Origin: Desulfobulbaceae bacterium
GTDB taxonomy: Bacteria; Desulfobacterota; Desulfobulbia; Desulfobulbales; UBA5123
NCBI GenBank assembly: GCA_029865195.1
Contig: JAOUHH010000158.1
Coordinates: 1-6,852 of the forward strand
DNA length: 6,852 nucleotides
Direction of reading: 5' to 3'
Below the pieces are notes generated by a model that worked only from the letters and a program-made list of their open reading frames with translations, made no database searches and was not told the origin of the DNA. The position numbers were made by a program, and so were the translations under genes. Every line of letters begins with the position of its first letter. Position 1 is the first letter of the stretch. Below, piece after piece: positions 1 to 5,993 of the stretch.

Positions 1-1878
1 CCCCATGACCCTGCCGCGGCGGCCGTTCAGGTCGCCGATCACATCGCCCACGCATTCCTTCGGCATTTTGATCGTCATCCCCATGATCGGTTCAAGGAGG
101 ATCGGGTTGCATTCCTTGGCGCCTTTTTTGAAGGCCATGGAGCCCGAGATCTTGAAGGCCATCTCCGATGAATCCACGGCGTGGAAGGAGCCGTCCACCA
201 GGGCGACCTTGATGTCGACCATCGGCGCGCCGGCAAGAATGCCTTCCTTCATCGCCTCGAGAACCCCTTTTTCCACGGCCGGGATGTACTGTTTGGGGAT
301 GGCGCCACCAACGATCCGATCCTCAAACTGAAAGCCGGTGCCGCGCGGCAGCGGTTCGATCTCGATCCACGAATCGGCGAACTGGCCATGGCCGCCGGTC
401 TGTTTCTTGTGTTTGCCCTGCACCTTGATCTTGCCCTTGAGCGTTTCCCGGTAGGGGATTTTCGGCAGTTTGAGGGCGAGTTCGACCCCGAACTTCCGTT
501 TGATCTTTTCGCCGATCACCTCTAGATGGATCTGGCCGACGCCGGAGAGGAGGATCTCGTTGGTCTGCGACTCCCGGGTGAGACGGAGGGTGGGGTCTTC
601 CTCGAGAAGCTTGTTGAGGGAGGAGAAGATCTTGTCTTCGTCGCCCTTTTGCGCCGGGGTCACGGCGTAGGAGATGGATGGCTCCGTGGCGACGAGGCGA
701 TCGTAAAGGATCGGGGCGTTGGCGGCGCAGATGGTGTCGCCGGTGACCGTGTCCTTGAGCTTGGTTACCGCGACGATCATGCCGGGGCCGGCGCTCTCCA
801 CCGGCCGCTGCTCCTTGCCTTCGAGGACCAGCAGCTGGTTGATTTTCTCCGTGCATTCCTGGCTTGCGTTATAGAAGGCGTCGTTGGCGATGGTGCCGGA
901 GTAGACCCGGAAGATGGTAAGCCGGCCGGCGTACGGGTCGGCCATGGTCTTGAAGACAAGGGCAGAAAAGGGGGCGTCGGTCGTCGGGTTGCGTTCGATG
1001 ACCTCCTCGGTTTTGGGATCGGTGCCGACCTGGGAGGGGCGTTCCAGGGGGGAGGGCAGGTAGTCGTTGATCATGTCGAGGAGCAGCGAGGTGCCCAGGT
1101 TGGGGGTGGCGGCGCCCACCGCCACTGGACACAGCGCGCCGTTGCGCACGGCGTGTCGTAAGCCCAGGCGGAGATCGTCGTCGGAGAGCACCCCGTCTTC
1201 GAGGAATTTTTCAATGAGGTCGTCGTTGGTCTCCGCCACCGTTTCCATCAGGGCCTCGCGGTGGCTGTCCACGGCGCTGTTCAGGTCGGCGGGGATTTTG
1301 CCTTCCTTGACCTTGCCGGTGTCGCCGTCGAAGAGGTAGGCCTTGCGGCTGACGATATCGACCACGCCCTTGAAGTTGCTCTCGGCGCCGATGGGAAGGT
1401 GGAGGATGGCCGGGGTCAGGGGCAGGTGCGCGCGGATACCGGCGATGGTCGCCTCGAAGTTGGCGCGCTCCCGGTCCATCTTGTTGATGAAGATCAGGGC
1501 TGGGAGTTTGCGTTCCTCGATGATCGAGGAGAATTTTTCGGTTTGGTTCTTGACCCCGAGGACGGCGCCGATGGTGAAGACCGCGCTGTCGACGATCTGG
1601 GCGGCGAAGTTCGTTTCGTTGAGGAAGTTGTCGTCACCGGGGGTGTCGATCAGGTACACCTCGTGTTTGTTCCAGGTGTAAGTGTTAAAGGAAGAGTTGA
1701 TGGTGGTTTTGCGTTTGATTTCCTCGGGATCGAAATCCATGCAGGTCGTGCCGTCGTCCACCTTGCCGAGGCGGTTGCCCTTGCCGGCGGTAAAGAGTAT
1801 CGCTTCGGCCAAGGAGGTCTTACCGCATTTGCCATGCCCAAGTAGTGCCACATTGCGAATCTGTTTCGTCTCTTGCAT
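1..1878 (-). CDS. fusA: Elongation factor G-like translational GTPase (EF-G2 type), 3' end cut by window edge
   Basis: The frame stays open for 626 codons from the ATG at 1878 to the left edge. Family members are about 690 residues, so roughly 65 C-terminal residues are missing. EF-G drives tRNA-mRNA translocation on the ribosome with GTP. In order I see: P-loop GHGKCGKTS (residues 14-22), switch I RKTTI (56-60), G3 DTPGDDNF (78-85), G4 NKMD (132-135), domain II near 305-390, domain III with GVGQIHLEV (446-454), domain IV with PYRET (475-479), GKHKKQTGGHGQ (488-499) and the tip loop GSFHAVDSSEMAFK (563-576), then the start of domain V ending in GDLNGRRGRVMG. Canonical EF-G has GHIDAGKTT, RGITI and DTPGHVDF. 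The changed G motifs point to the EF-G2-like paralogue, and a standard fusA probably lies elsewhere in the genome (inference). The start is set by GGAGGTGG at 1881-1888 just upstream. The gene is divergent from murJ. EF-G-like identity is certain; paralogue class and exact role are less so. Confidence 0.95.
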   Translation of the reverse strand, partial: MQETKQIRNVALLGHGKCGKTSLAEAILFTAGKGNRLGKVDDGTTCMDFDPEEIKRKTTINSSFNTYTWNKHEVYLIDTPGDDNFLNETNFAAQIVDSAVFTIGAVLGVKNQTEKFSSIIEERKLPALIFINKMDRERANFEATIAGIRAHLPLTPAILHLPIGAESNFKGVVDIVSRKAYLFDGDTGKVKEGKIPADLNSAVDSHREALMETVAETNDDLIEKFLEDGVLSDDDLRLGLRHAVRNGALCPVAVGAATPNLGTSLLLDMINDYLPSPLERPSQVGTDPKTEEVIERNPTTDAPFSALVFKTMADPYAGRLTIFRVYSGTIANDAFYNASQECTEKINQLLVLEGKEQRPVESAGPGMIVAVTKLKDTVTGDTICAANAPILYDRLVATEPSISYAVTPAQKGDEDKIFSSLNKLLEEDPTLRLTRESQTNEILLSGVGQIHLEVIGEKIKRKFGVELALKLPKIPYRETLKGKIKVQGKHKKQTGGHGQFADSWIEIEPLPRGTGFQFEDRIVGGAIPKQYIPAVEKGVLEAMKEGILAGAPMVDIKVALVDGSFHAVDSSEMAFKISGSMAFKKGAKECNPILLEPIMGMTIKMPKECVGDVIGDLNGRRGRVMG

Positions 1879-1892
1879 GTCCACCTCCGCTG

Positions 1893-1994
1893 TCAGTGGT
1901 CGGCCGAAAAAGAAATTGCCGGTTGCGCCCCTGCGGGCATGGCGTTTTTTCTTTTGCAGGTGAAGGGTTGATCGAGATGGTGGTCGATTGTCAT
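1893..1994 (-). CDS. Possible 33-codon upstream ORF in the EF-G gene leader
   Basis: In the predicted leader of the EF-G gene, an ATG at 1994 opens a 33-codon frame ending in TGA at 1895-1893, 14 nt before the EF-G start codon and in a different frame. It begins MTIDHHLDQPFTCKRKN and ends SFSADH. Its upstream sequence (GAGAGCGG, then TTAGCA) is only a weak ribosome binding site. Its stop lies just before the EF-G Shine-Dalgarno, the geometry expected of a leader peptide or translational coupling. A 33-codon frame can easily occur by chance in a leader of this length, and I recognise no family, so this is a candidate only. Confidence 0.2.
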   Translation of the reverse strand: MTIDHHLDQPFTCKRKNAMPAGAQPAISFSADH

Positions 1995-2047
1995 TGCTAA
2001 CCGCTCTCGGATTTATTACCGGTGGGAAAAGTCTAAAGTAATCGGAT

Positions 2048-2075
2048 ATTATTCGGAAGTTTGCGGCAAAGTCAA
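2048..2075 (-). promoter_or_regulatory. Predicted sigma70-type promoter for the EF-G gene
   Basis: Read on the minus strand, a -35 box TTGACT (2075-2070, 5 of 6 to consensus) is followed after 16 nt by AATAAT (2053-2048, 5 of 6). This lies in the most AT-rich part of the window. Transcription would start near 2041, giving a leader of about 160 nt before the EF-G ATG. This is by eye only; no start site is known. Confidence 0.6.
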
Positions 2076-2100
2076 GGGACTAATGGTGCCGGCGGCCCGA

Positions 2101-2132
2101 AGGCGGCGAGCTTTTTCCGCTGGGCGCCGCCT
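2101..2132. repeat. Bulged inverted repeat (hairpin or cruciform) between the divergent promoters
   Basis: AGGCGGCG (2101-2108) is complementary to CGCCGCCT (2125-2132). Inside it AGC (2109-2111) pairs with GCT (2119-2121) around a 7-nt loop, leaving a GGG bulge at 2122-2124. This makes an 11-bp bulged stem. It lies upstream of both predicted promoters, so it may not be transcribed. It could be a protein-binding site, a structural remnant or chance in GC-rich DNA. Confidence 0.4.
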
Positions 2133-2192
2133 GCCGGTCAGGAAACGGTTCCGGCCTCCGGCTGGTAAAAGCCCCCCGTTGCCGTCGCGGAC

Positions 2193-2209
2193 GGTGGCGT
2201 ACCGCCATC
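2193..2209. repeat. Short inverted repeat just upstream of the murJ promoter
   Basis: TGGCG (2195-2199) and CGCCA (2203-2207) form a perfect 5-bp stem with a TAC loop, extended to 7 bp by one G-T and one G-C pair. It ends about 10 bp before the predicted murJ -35 box, a position where an operator or activator site could sit. No known motif is recognised, and chance is a real alternative. Confidence 0.25.
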
Positions 2210-2217
2210 CTTCCCGA

Positions 2218-2246
2218 TTGTCAACTTGCCGGCGACCTGCTATTGT
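2218..2246 (+). promoter_or_regulatory. Predicted sigma70-type promoter for murJ
   Basis: TTGTCA (2218-2223, 5 of 6 to TTGACA) and TATTGT (2241-2246, 4 of 6 to TATAAT) are separated by exactly 17 nt. Transcription would begin around 2252, giving a leader of about 70 nt to the murJ ATG. The placement supports the downstream murJ start at 2326, because the in-frame ATG at 2083 would lie upstream of the transcript. Judged by eye. Confidence 0.5.
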
Positions 2247-2250
2247 GGTC

Positions 2251-2268
2251 CGGCATGCAGTCATGCCG
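2251..2268 (+). other. Stem-loop at the predicted 5' end of the murJ transcript
   Basis: CGGCATG (2251-2257) and CATGCCG (2262-2268) form a perfect 7-bp stem closed by the loop CAGT. It begins within a few bases of the expected transcription start of murJ. A 5'-terminal stem-loop can protect a transcript from decay; as DNA, the same repeat could be an operator. There is no T-run after it, so it is not a terminator. Confidence 0.35.
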
Positions 2269-2325
2269 TCGGGTTTTGCCTGCCCGTGGTCACGTTTCAT
2301 TTTATCGTTGGAGAACATTGTCGGG

Positions 2326-3918
2326 ATGAAGAAGCCGGGTGCGGATACTGGGGCCATTGCCCGTTCGGCGGGCACGGTCAGCGTTGCGGTGATGTGCAGC
2401 CGGGTGCTGGGGTTGGTGCGGGAGCAGGCCTTTGCCGCGCTGTTCGGCGCCGGTTTCGCCTATGATTCGTTCGTGGTCGCCTTTCGCATCCCCAACCTCT
2501 TGCGCGATCTTTTCGGCGAGGGCGCCTTGAGTGCCGCCTTTGTGACGGTTTTTTCCGATTACGACACCACCCGCGACAAATCGGAAACCTGGCGGCTGGT
2601 TGGCAATGTGCTGGTTTTCTTCGCGATCCTGTTGAGTATCCTGACCCTGATCGGCATCCTGTGCGCCAAGCCGTTGGTTCTGCTCCTGGCCCCCCATTTC
2701 GACAAGGTCGCCAATAAGGTGGAACTGACCCGGCAGTTGACCGTCATCATGTTTCCGTTCCTGATCCTCATCTCTCTGTCGTCGGTGGTGATGGGAATCC
2801 TGAACACCAAGGGCCGTTTCTTCATCCCGGCCTTGGCGTCGAGCTTCTTCAACGTCGGCTCCCTGCTCGGCGGTGTCGGTCTGGCCATGCTGATGCCGCG
2901 TTTCGGGCAGCCGGCCATCGTCGGCATGGCCATCGGCACCTTGATCGGCGGCTTCCTGCAACTGGCTGGACAGTTACCGACGCTGTGGAAGAGCGGTTTT
3001 GTCTTTCTCCCCCGCCTGGATCTGACCGACCCCGGCCTCAGGCGTATCCTGCGGCTGATGGTGCCGGCGGTGATCGGGCTCTCCGCCACCCAGATCAATA
3101 TCTTCGTCAACACCAATTTTGCCTCTTCCCTGGCCCAGGGGAGTGTCTCCTGGCTCAACTATGCCTTCCGGTTGGTACAGTTCCCCATCGGCGTTTTCGG
3201 GGTGGCCGTTTCCGTCGCCACCCTGCCGGTCATCGCCCGCTATGCGGCGGTCAAGGATTTCGTCGGGCTGCGGGAGACCTATGTTTCGTCGCTGGCCATC
3301 GCCTTCTGTCTCACCATCCCGGCCACGGTGGGGCTCTATATGCTGGCCGGACCGATCATCGGGGTGATCTTCGAGCACGGCAATTTTACCGCCTTTGATA
3401 CGGTCAGGACCGCCGAAGCCCTTTCCTATTACGCCCTCGGCCTCTTCGCCTATTCGGCGGTGAAGGTGATGGTGCCGGTCTTTTACGCCCTGGACGACAC
3501 CCGTTACCCGGTCATCGGCAGCTTTCTGGCGGTGGGCGGCAATATCCTGATCATCCTGCTTTCTATCGATTCCCTGCAGCATCGGGCGATCGCGCTCGCC
3601 ACCTCCAGCGCCATGGTTTGTAATTTCCTCTTTTTAAGCGTAATCCTGTATAAAAAGCTGCATGGCTATTCGCTTTCCTATCTGGCGGCCGGTCTCGCCA
3701 AGGTGCTGGCGGCGGCCCTGTTGATGGGCGGCTGGATCGTCTTCGCGCAGGGTTGGCTTGGCGATCTCGGGCAGGGGGGTGGGCTGTTGACGCGGGTGGC
3801 GGTGCTTCTGGCACTGGTTGCAAGTGCCGGGTCCGTCTATGGGGTAACGCTGTACGCGTTGCGGTTCAAGGAGTTGACCCTGATCGTCGATCGCCTCGCG
3901 GCCAAGATGGCGCGTTAG
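2326..3918 (+). CDS. murJ: MurJ lipid II flippase (MviN family)
   Basis: The 530-residue inner-membrane protein moves lipid II, the undecaprenyl-linked peptidoglycan precursor, across the cytoplasmic membrane. It belongs to the MOP exporter superfamily, normally with 14 membrane helices, and long hydrophobic stretches run throughout (for example residues 95-121 and 138-160). The MurJ signature is clear near the N-terminus: SRVLGLVRE (25-33), GAGFAYDSFVVAFRIPNLLRDLFGEGALSAAF in two overlapping parts (41-60 and 57-72). By alignment from memory, R26, R32, D47 and R60 match the functional E. coli residues R18, R24, D39 and R52, and R282 in YAFRLVQFP matches R270; the E. coli D269 neighbour is Phe here. 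The ATG at 2326 gives normal family length and N-terminus. GGAG at 2310-2313 is a rather distant (12 nt) ribosome binding site, and a TTG start at 2308 is a weaker alternative. It stops 11 nt from the end of convergent rsmE, with no terminator visible. Confidence 0.96.
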   Translation: MKKPGADTGAIARSAGTVSVAVMCSRVLGLVREQAFAALFGAGFAYDSFVVAFRIPNLLRDLFGEGALSAAFVTVFSDYDTTRDKSETWRLVGNVLVFFAILLSILTLIGILCAKPLVLLLAPHFDKVANKVELTRQLTVIMFPFLILISLSSVVMGILNTKGRFFIPALASSFFNVGSLLGGVGLAMLMPRFGQPAIVGMAIGTLIGGFLQLAGQLPTLWKSGFVFLPRLDLTDPGLRRILRLMVPAVIGLSATQINIFVNTNFASSLAQGSVSWLNYAFRLVQFPIGVFGVAVSVATLPVIARYAAVKDFVGLRETYVSSLAIAFCLTIPATVGLYMLAGPIIGVIFEHGNFTAFDTVRTAEALSYYALGLFAYSAVKVMVPVFYALDDTRYPVIGSFLAVGGNILIILLSIDSLQHRAIALATSSAMVCNFLFLSVILYKKLHGYSLSYLAAGLAKVLAAALLMGGWIVFAQGWLGDLGQGGGLLTRVAVLLALVASAGSVYGVTLYALRFKELTLIVDRLAAKMAR

Positions 3919-3929
3919 GGAAAAATTGA

Positions 3930-4679
3930 TTATGGTTGGGCGGGCAGGCGGCCGAGGAGGTCGATCTGGGCCAGCAGGGCCGGGACGGCCGTGTCCATGC
4001 GGAGGATGCGGGGGCCAAGGGTGAAGGGGATCAGGCCCTGCTCCCGAAAGCGCTCGATCTCGAAATCGACCCAGCCGCCTTCCGGGCCGATGGCGAGCAA
4101 GGACCGCTTGCCGGCCATTTGCGGGGCGGCCTGATCCAGGTGCAGGTCGGTATCGGGATGCGCCACCAGCCGGATATGGCAGGATGCCGCGATCGGCGGC
4201 AGCAGATCCTCGACAAAGGGGCGGAAGCGCGGATGCACGGAGAGCTCCGGCAGGATCGTGTCGACCCCCTGTTCGAGCCCCTGCCGCAGGCAATCGGTGA
4301 GGTTGTCGGGCGCGAGCAGGGTGGCGTTGAAGAAGCTTTTTTCAACCCGGTTGGCGTTGATGAGAAAGATCCTGGCAACCCCGAAGGATGCGGCCTGGGC
4401 AAGGATGCGCTTGAGCATGATCGGCCGGGGCAGGGCGAGGATGAGGTCAATGGGCTTTTTGGCCGGCGGCGGGGTATCGGCCTTGATGTGAAGGATGGCG
4501 CGGTCGCGGCTCAGTTCATCGATGACGCCGGTGCCGATCATGCCGTTGACCAGGCCGATGCGCACCGTGTCGCCGGTATTGCTGCGCAAAACTTTGCGGA
4601 TGTGGCCGAGCCTCCGGTCGTGTAAGGTGACGGTGTTTGTGGCCGACACTTCTTCCGGGTCGATGAGGATGATGTTCAT
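3930..4679 (-). CDS. rsmE: RsmE, 16S rRNA (uracil-1498-N3)-methyltransferase
   Basis: The 249-residue protein has the size and architecture of RsmE, which uses S-adenosylmethionine to methylate N3 of U1498 in 16S rRNA of the small subunit. Residues 1-70 form a PUA-like RNA-binding domain with the typical HIRKVLR (26-32) and GDTVRIG (36-42). The rest is a SPOUT (trefoil-knot) methyltransferase domain: KRILAQAASFGV (90-101), the SAM-binding IGPEGGW (197-203) and LGPRILRMDTA (221-231). The family motif usually close to EAxEQsxR is here RQGLEQGVDTILPEL (132-146), so one normally conserved arginine appears replaced. The ATG at 4679 is the only reasonable start, since a stop codon lies in frame six codons-worth or less upstream, yet the preceding sequence (CTCCCACCTTC) has no Shine-Dalgarno. 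The gene is alone on the minus strand, convergent with murJ and divergent from waaA. Its promoter must lie in waaA's coding start; I saw no convincing one. Confidence 0.95.
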   Translation of the reverse strand: MNIILIDPEEVSATNTVTLHDRRLGHIRKVLRSNTGDTVRIGLVNGMIGTGVIDELSRDRAILHIKADTPPPAKKPIDLILALPRPIMLKRILAQAASFGVARIFLINANRVEKSFFNATLLAPDNLTDCLRQGLEQGVDTILPELSVHPRFRPFVEDLLPPIAASCHIRLVAHPDTDLHLDQAAPQMAGKRSLLAIGPEGGWVDFEIERFREQGLIPFTLGPRILRMDTAVPALLAQIDLLGRLPAQP

Positions 4680-4680
4680 G

Positions 4681-4690
4681 AAGGTGGGAG
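4681..4690 (+). promoter_or_regulatory. Ribosome binding site of waaA in the 14-bp rsmE-waaA gap
   Basis: AAGGTGGGAG resembles a Shine-Dalgarno and ends only 3 nt before the ATG at 4694. Counted from its AAGG part the spacing is normal, so the ATG is kept; the adjacent TTG at 4697 is a possible alternative start. The same bases, read on the other strand, are the pyrimidine-rich stretch before rsmE, which explains why rsmE lacks a ribosome binding site. Confidence 0.6.
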
Positions 4691-4693
4691 TCT

Positions 4694-5983
4694 ATGTTGA
4701 TTGTCTATAACGTCCTGCAGATCTTGGTGCTCATTGTAGTCGGGCCGGTGTTGTTCGTCAAAGCCATTCTGACCGCCAAGTACCGGCAGCGTCTGCCGCT
4801 GCGGTTGGGGCTCGGGCTTGGCCGGCAACTGGCGGCCTGCCCGCGGGTGGCGCCGAGGATCTGGATCCATGCCTTGTCGGTGGGCGAGGTCGCGTCGTCG
4901 CATGCGCTGGTCAAGGCGCTGCGGACGGCCTTCCCGGAGGTCACCCTCTTCTTTTCAACCACCACCGAGGCAGGGGCTGCTTTTGCCAACTCCACCCTGG
5001 GCAACCAGATAAACTTCTTCATTCCCTATCCGCTGGATCTGAAGCCCTGCGTCAACCGGTTTCTCGATCTGGTCGATCCCGACCTGTTCCTGCTGGTGGA
5101 AACGGATTTCTGGCCCAATTTTCTCCATGGTCTCAAGCAAAGAGAGGTGCCGGCGGTGCTGGTGAACGGCAGGATTTCCCGCCGCTCCTTTACGCGCTAC
5201 TACCGATGGCGGCTTTTCTTCCGGCCGATGTTCAACTCCTTTGCCGCGCTCTGCATGCAGACCCGGGAAGACGTCAAGCGGATGGTGCATATAGGTGTCG
5301 ACGCCGAGTCGGTCAAGACCTTGGGCAACCTGAAATATGAGGCCGCTGGCCTGGAGCCGGTCGGCGGCGAGATCGAGCGCGCCGATTTCGGGATCCCGGA
5401 ACAGCGATTGGTGTGGGCGGCCGGCAGTACCCACGGGGTCGAGGATGAGATGGCCCTGCGGATTCACAAGCGGCTGCTGGCCGATTTCCCGGATCTCCTT
5501 CTCCTGCTCGCTCCCCGGCAGGTGGCGCGGGGCGAGGTGCTGGCCGGGATGGCCGAGGCACAGGGGCTTGCCGTCGCCCAACGCAGCCTTGGCGGCGGCG
5601 GCTTGTCGGCCTCCGTGCTGCTGCTTGATACCATCGGCGAACTGTCCGGGGCGTACCGTCTCTGCGAGGTGGCCTTTGTCGGCGGCAGCCTGATCCCCGA
5701 GGGCGGGCACAATCCCCTGGAGCCGGCCGCTTTTGCGAGGCCGGTGCTGTTCGGGCCGCACATGGATGATTTCATGGAGGTGAGCCATGACCTGGTGCGT
5801 GCCGGCGGCGCGTTGGAGGTGGCGGGCGAGGATGATCTCTATCGGCGCCTCAAGAACCTGCTCGGCGATCCATCCCTGCGGCGGCAGATGGGGGAGAAGT
5901 CCGTCGCGCTGCTTGCACGGCAGCAGGGTGCCACCAGTCGGCATGTGGAGTTGATCCGGAAGCTTCTGGTAGGCGCGTCTTGA
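4694..5983 (+). CDS. waaA: 3-deoxy-D-manno-octulosonic acid (Kdo) transferase, WaaA/KdtA
   Basis: The 429-residue protein is a GT30 family glycosyltransferase that transfers Kdo from CMP-Kdo to the lipid A precursor at the inner face of the cytoplasmic membrane, starting the LPS inner core. One hydrophobic segment (about residues 3-25) anchors the N-terminus. The GT-B fold follows: IWIHALSVGEV (56-66), where E65 matches the catalytic glutamate of E. coli WaaA (E60), FSTTTEAG (87-94), LVETDFWPN (134-142), VNGRIS (157-162), GNLKYE (211-216), and the CMP-Kdo side motif FVGGSLIPEGGHNPLEPA (328-345). The usual APRHPER segment is APRQVAR here (273-279), so the normal histidine is Gln. Whether one or two Kdo units are added cannot be told from sequence. 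The gene is divergent from rsmE and followed after 10 nt by lpxK, so the two are probably co-transcribed. Its promoter must lie within the rsmE coding region; none is obvious. Confidence 0.96.
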   Translation: MLIVYNVLQILVLIVVGPVLFVKAILTAKYRQRLPLRLGLGLGRQLAACPRVAPRIWIHALSVGEVASSHALVKALRTAFPEVTLFFSTTTEAGAAFANSTLGNQINFFIPYPLDLKPCVNRFLDLVDPDLFLLVETDFWPNFLHGLKQREVPAVLVNGRISRRSFTRYYRWRLFFRPMFNSFAALCMQTREDVKRMVHIGVDAESVKTLGNLKYEAAGLEPVGGEIERADFGIPEQRLVWAAGSTHGVEDEMALRIHKRLLADFPDLLLLLAPRQVARGEVLAGMAEAQGLAVAQRSLGGGGLSASVLLLDTIGELSGAYRLCEVAFVGGSLIPEGGHNPLEPAAFARPVLFGPHMDDFMEVSHDLVRAGGALEVAGEDDLYRRLKNLLGDPSLRRQMGEKSVALLARQQGATSRHVELIRKLLVGAS

Positions 5984-5993
5984 GGGGAAACTG

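Larger units (their letters stand above)
1879..2325. other. Divergent intergenic region between the EF-G gene and murJ
   Basis: This 447-bp region separates two divergent genes. The part next to the EF-G gene is AT-richer and holds its promoter and long leader; the part next to murJ is GC-rich and holds the murJ promoter. An open frame continuous with murJ runs upstream to an ATG at 2083, but its product is arginine- and proline-rich, matches no MurJ N-terminus, and starts upstream of the predicted murJ promoter, so I leave it out. Visible structures are hairpins at 2101-2132, 2193-2209 and 2251-2268. No tRNA, small RNA family or riboswitch is recognised. Confidence 0.7.

Noticed and set aside
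526..1845. Plus-strand open frames (526-1161 and 1261-1845) across the EF-G gene
   Set aside because: The EF-G frame on the minus strand is continuous with conserved motifs along all of it; the plus frames are Gly/Asp/Val-rich shadows.
1926..1950. A terminator-like CGCC...GGCG stem followed by six T on the plus strand
   Set aside because: The stem has only 4 bp with an 11-nt loop, and no plus-strand gene lies upstream to end there; it lies within the EF-G gene leader on the other strand.
2083..2325. An 81-residue N-terminal extension of murJ from the ATG at 2083
   Set aside because: The extension is Arg/Pro-rich, unlike any MurJ N-terminus, and begins upstream of the predicted murJ promoter. 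Starting at 2326 gives a normal 530-residue protein.
3897..3914. Hairpin CGC(G)GCC-AAGAT-GGCGCG at the end of murJ as a terminator
   Set aside because: It lies in the coding end of murJ and is followed by TTAGGGAAAAATT, not a T-run; read from the rsmE side the T-run precedes the stem.
3936..4625. A 229-codon plus-strand frame opposite rsmE
   Set aside because: Antisense shadow with a repetitive Gly/Asp/Glu-rich product; rsmE motifs are on the minus strand.
4697..4710. TATAAC-like -10 sequence at the start of waaA
   Set aside because: It lies downstream of the waaA start codon, with no acceptable -35 at the right spacing, so it cannot drive waaA; the reverse-strand reading for rsmE also lacks a -35.
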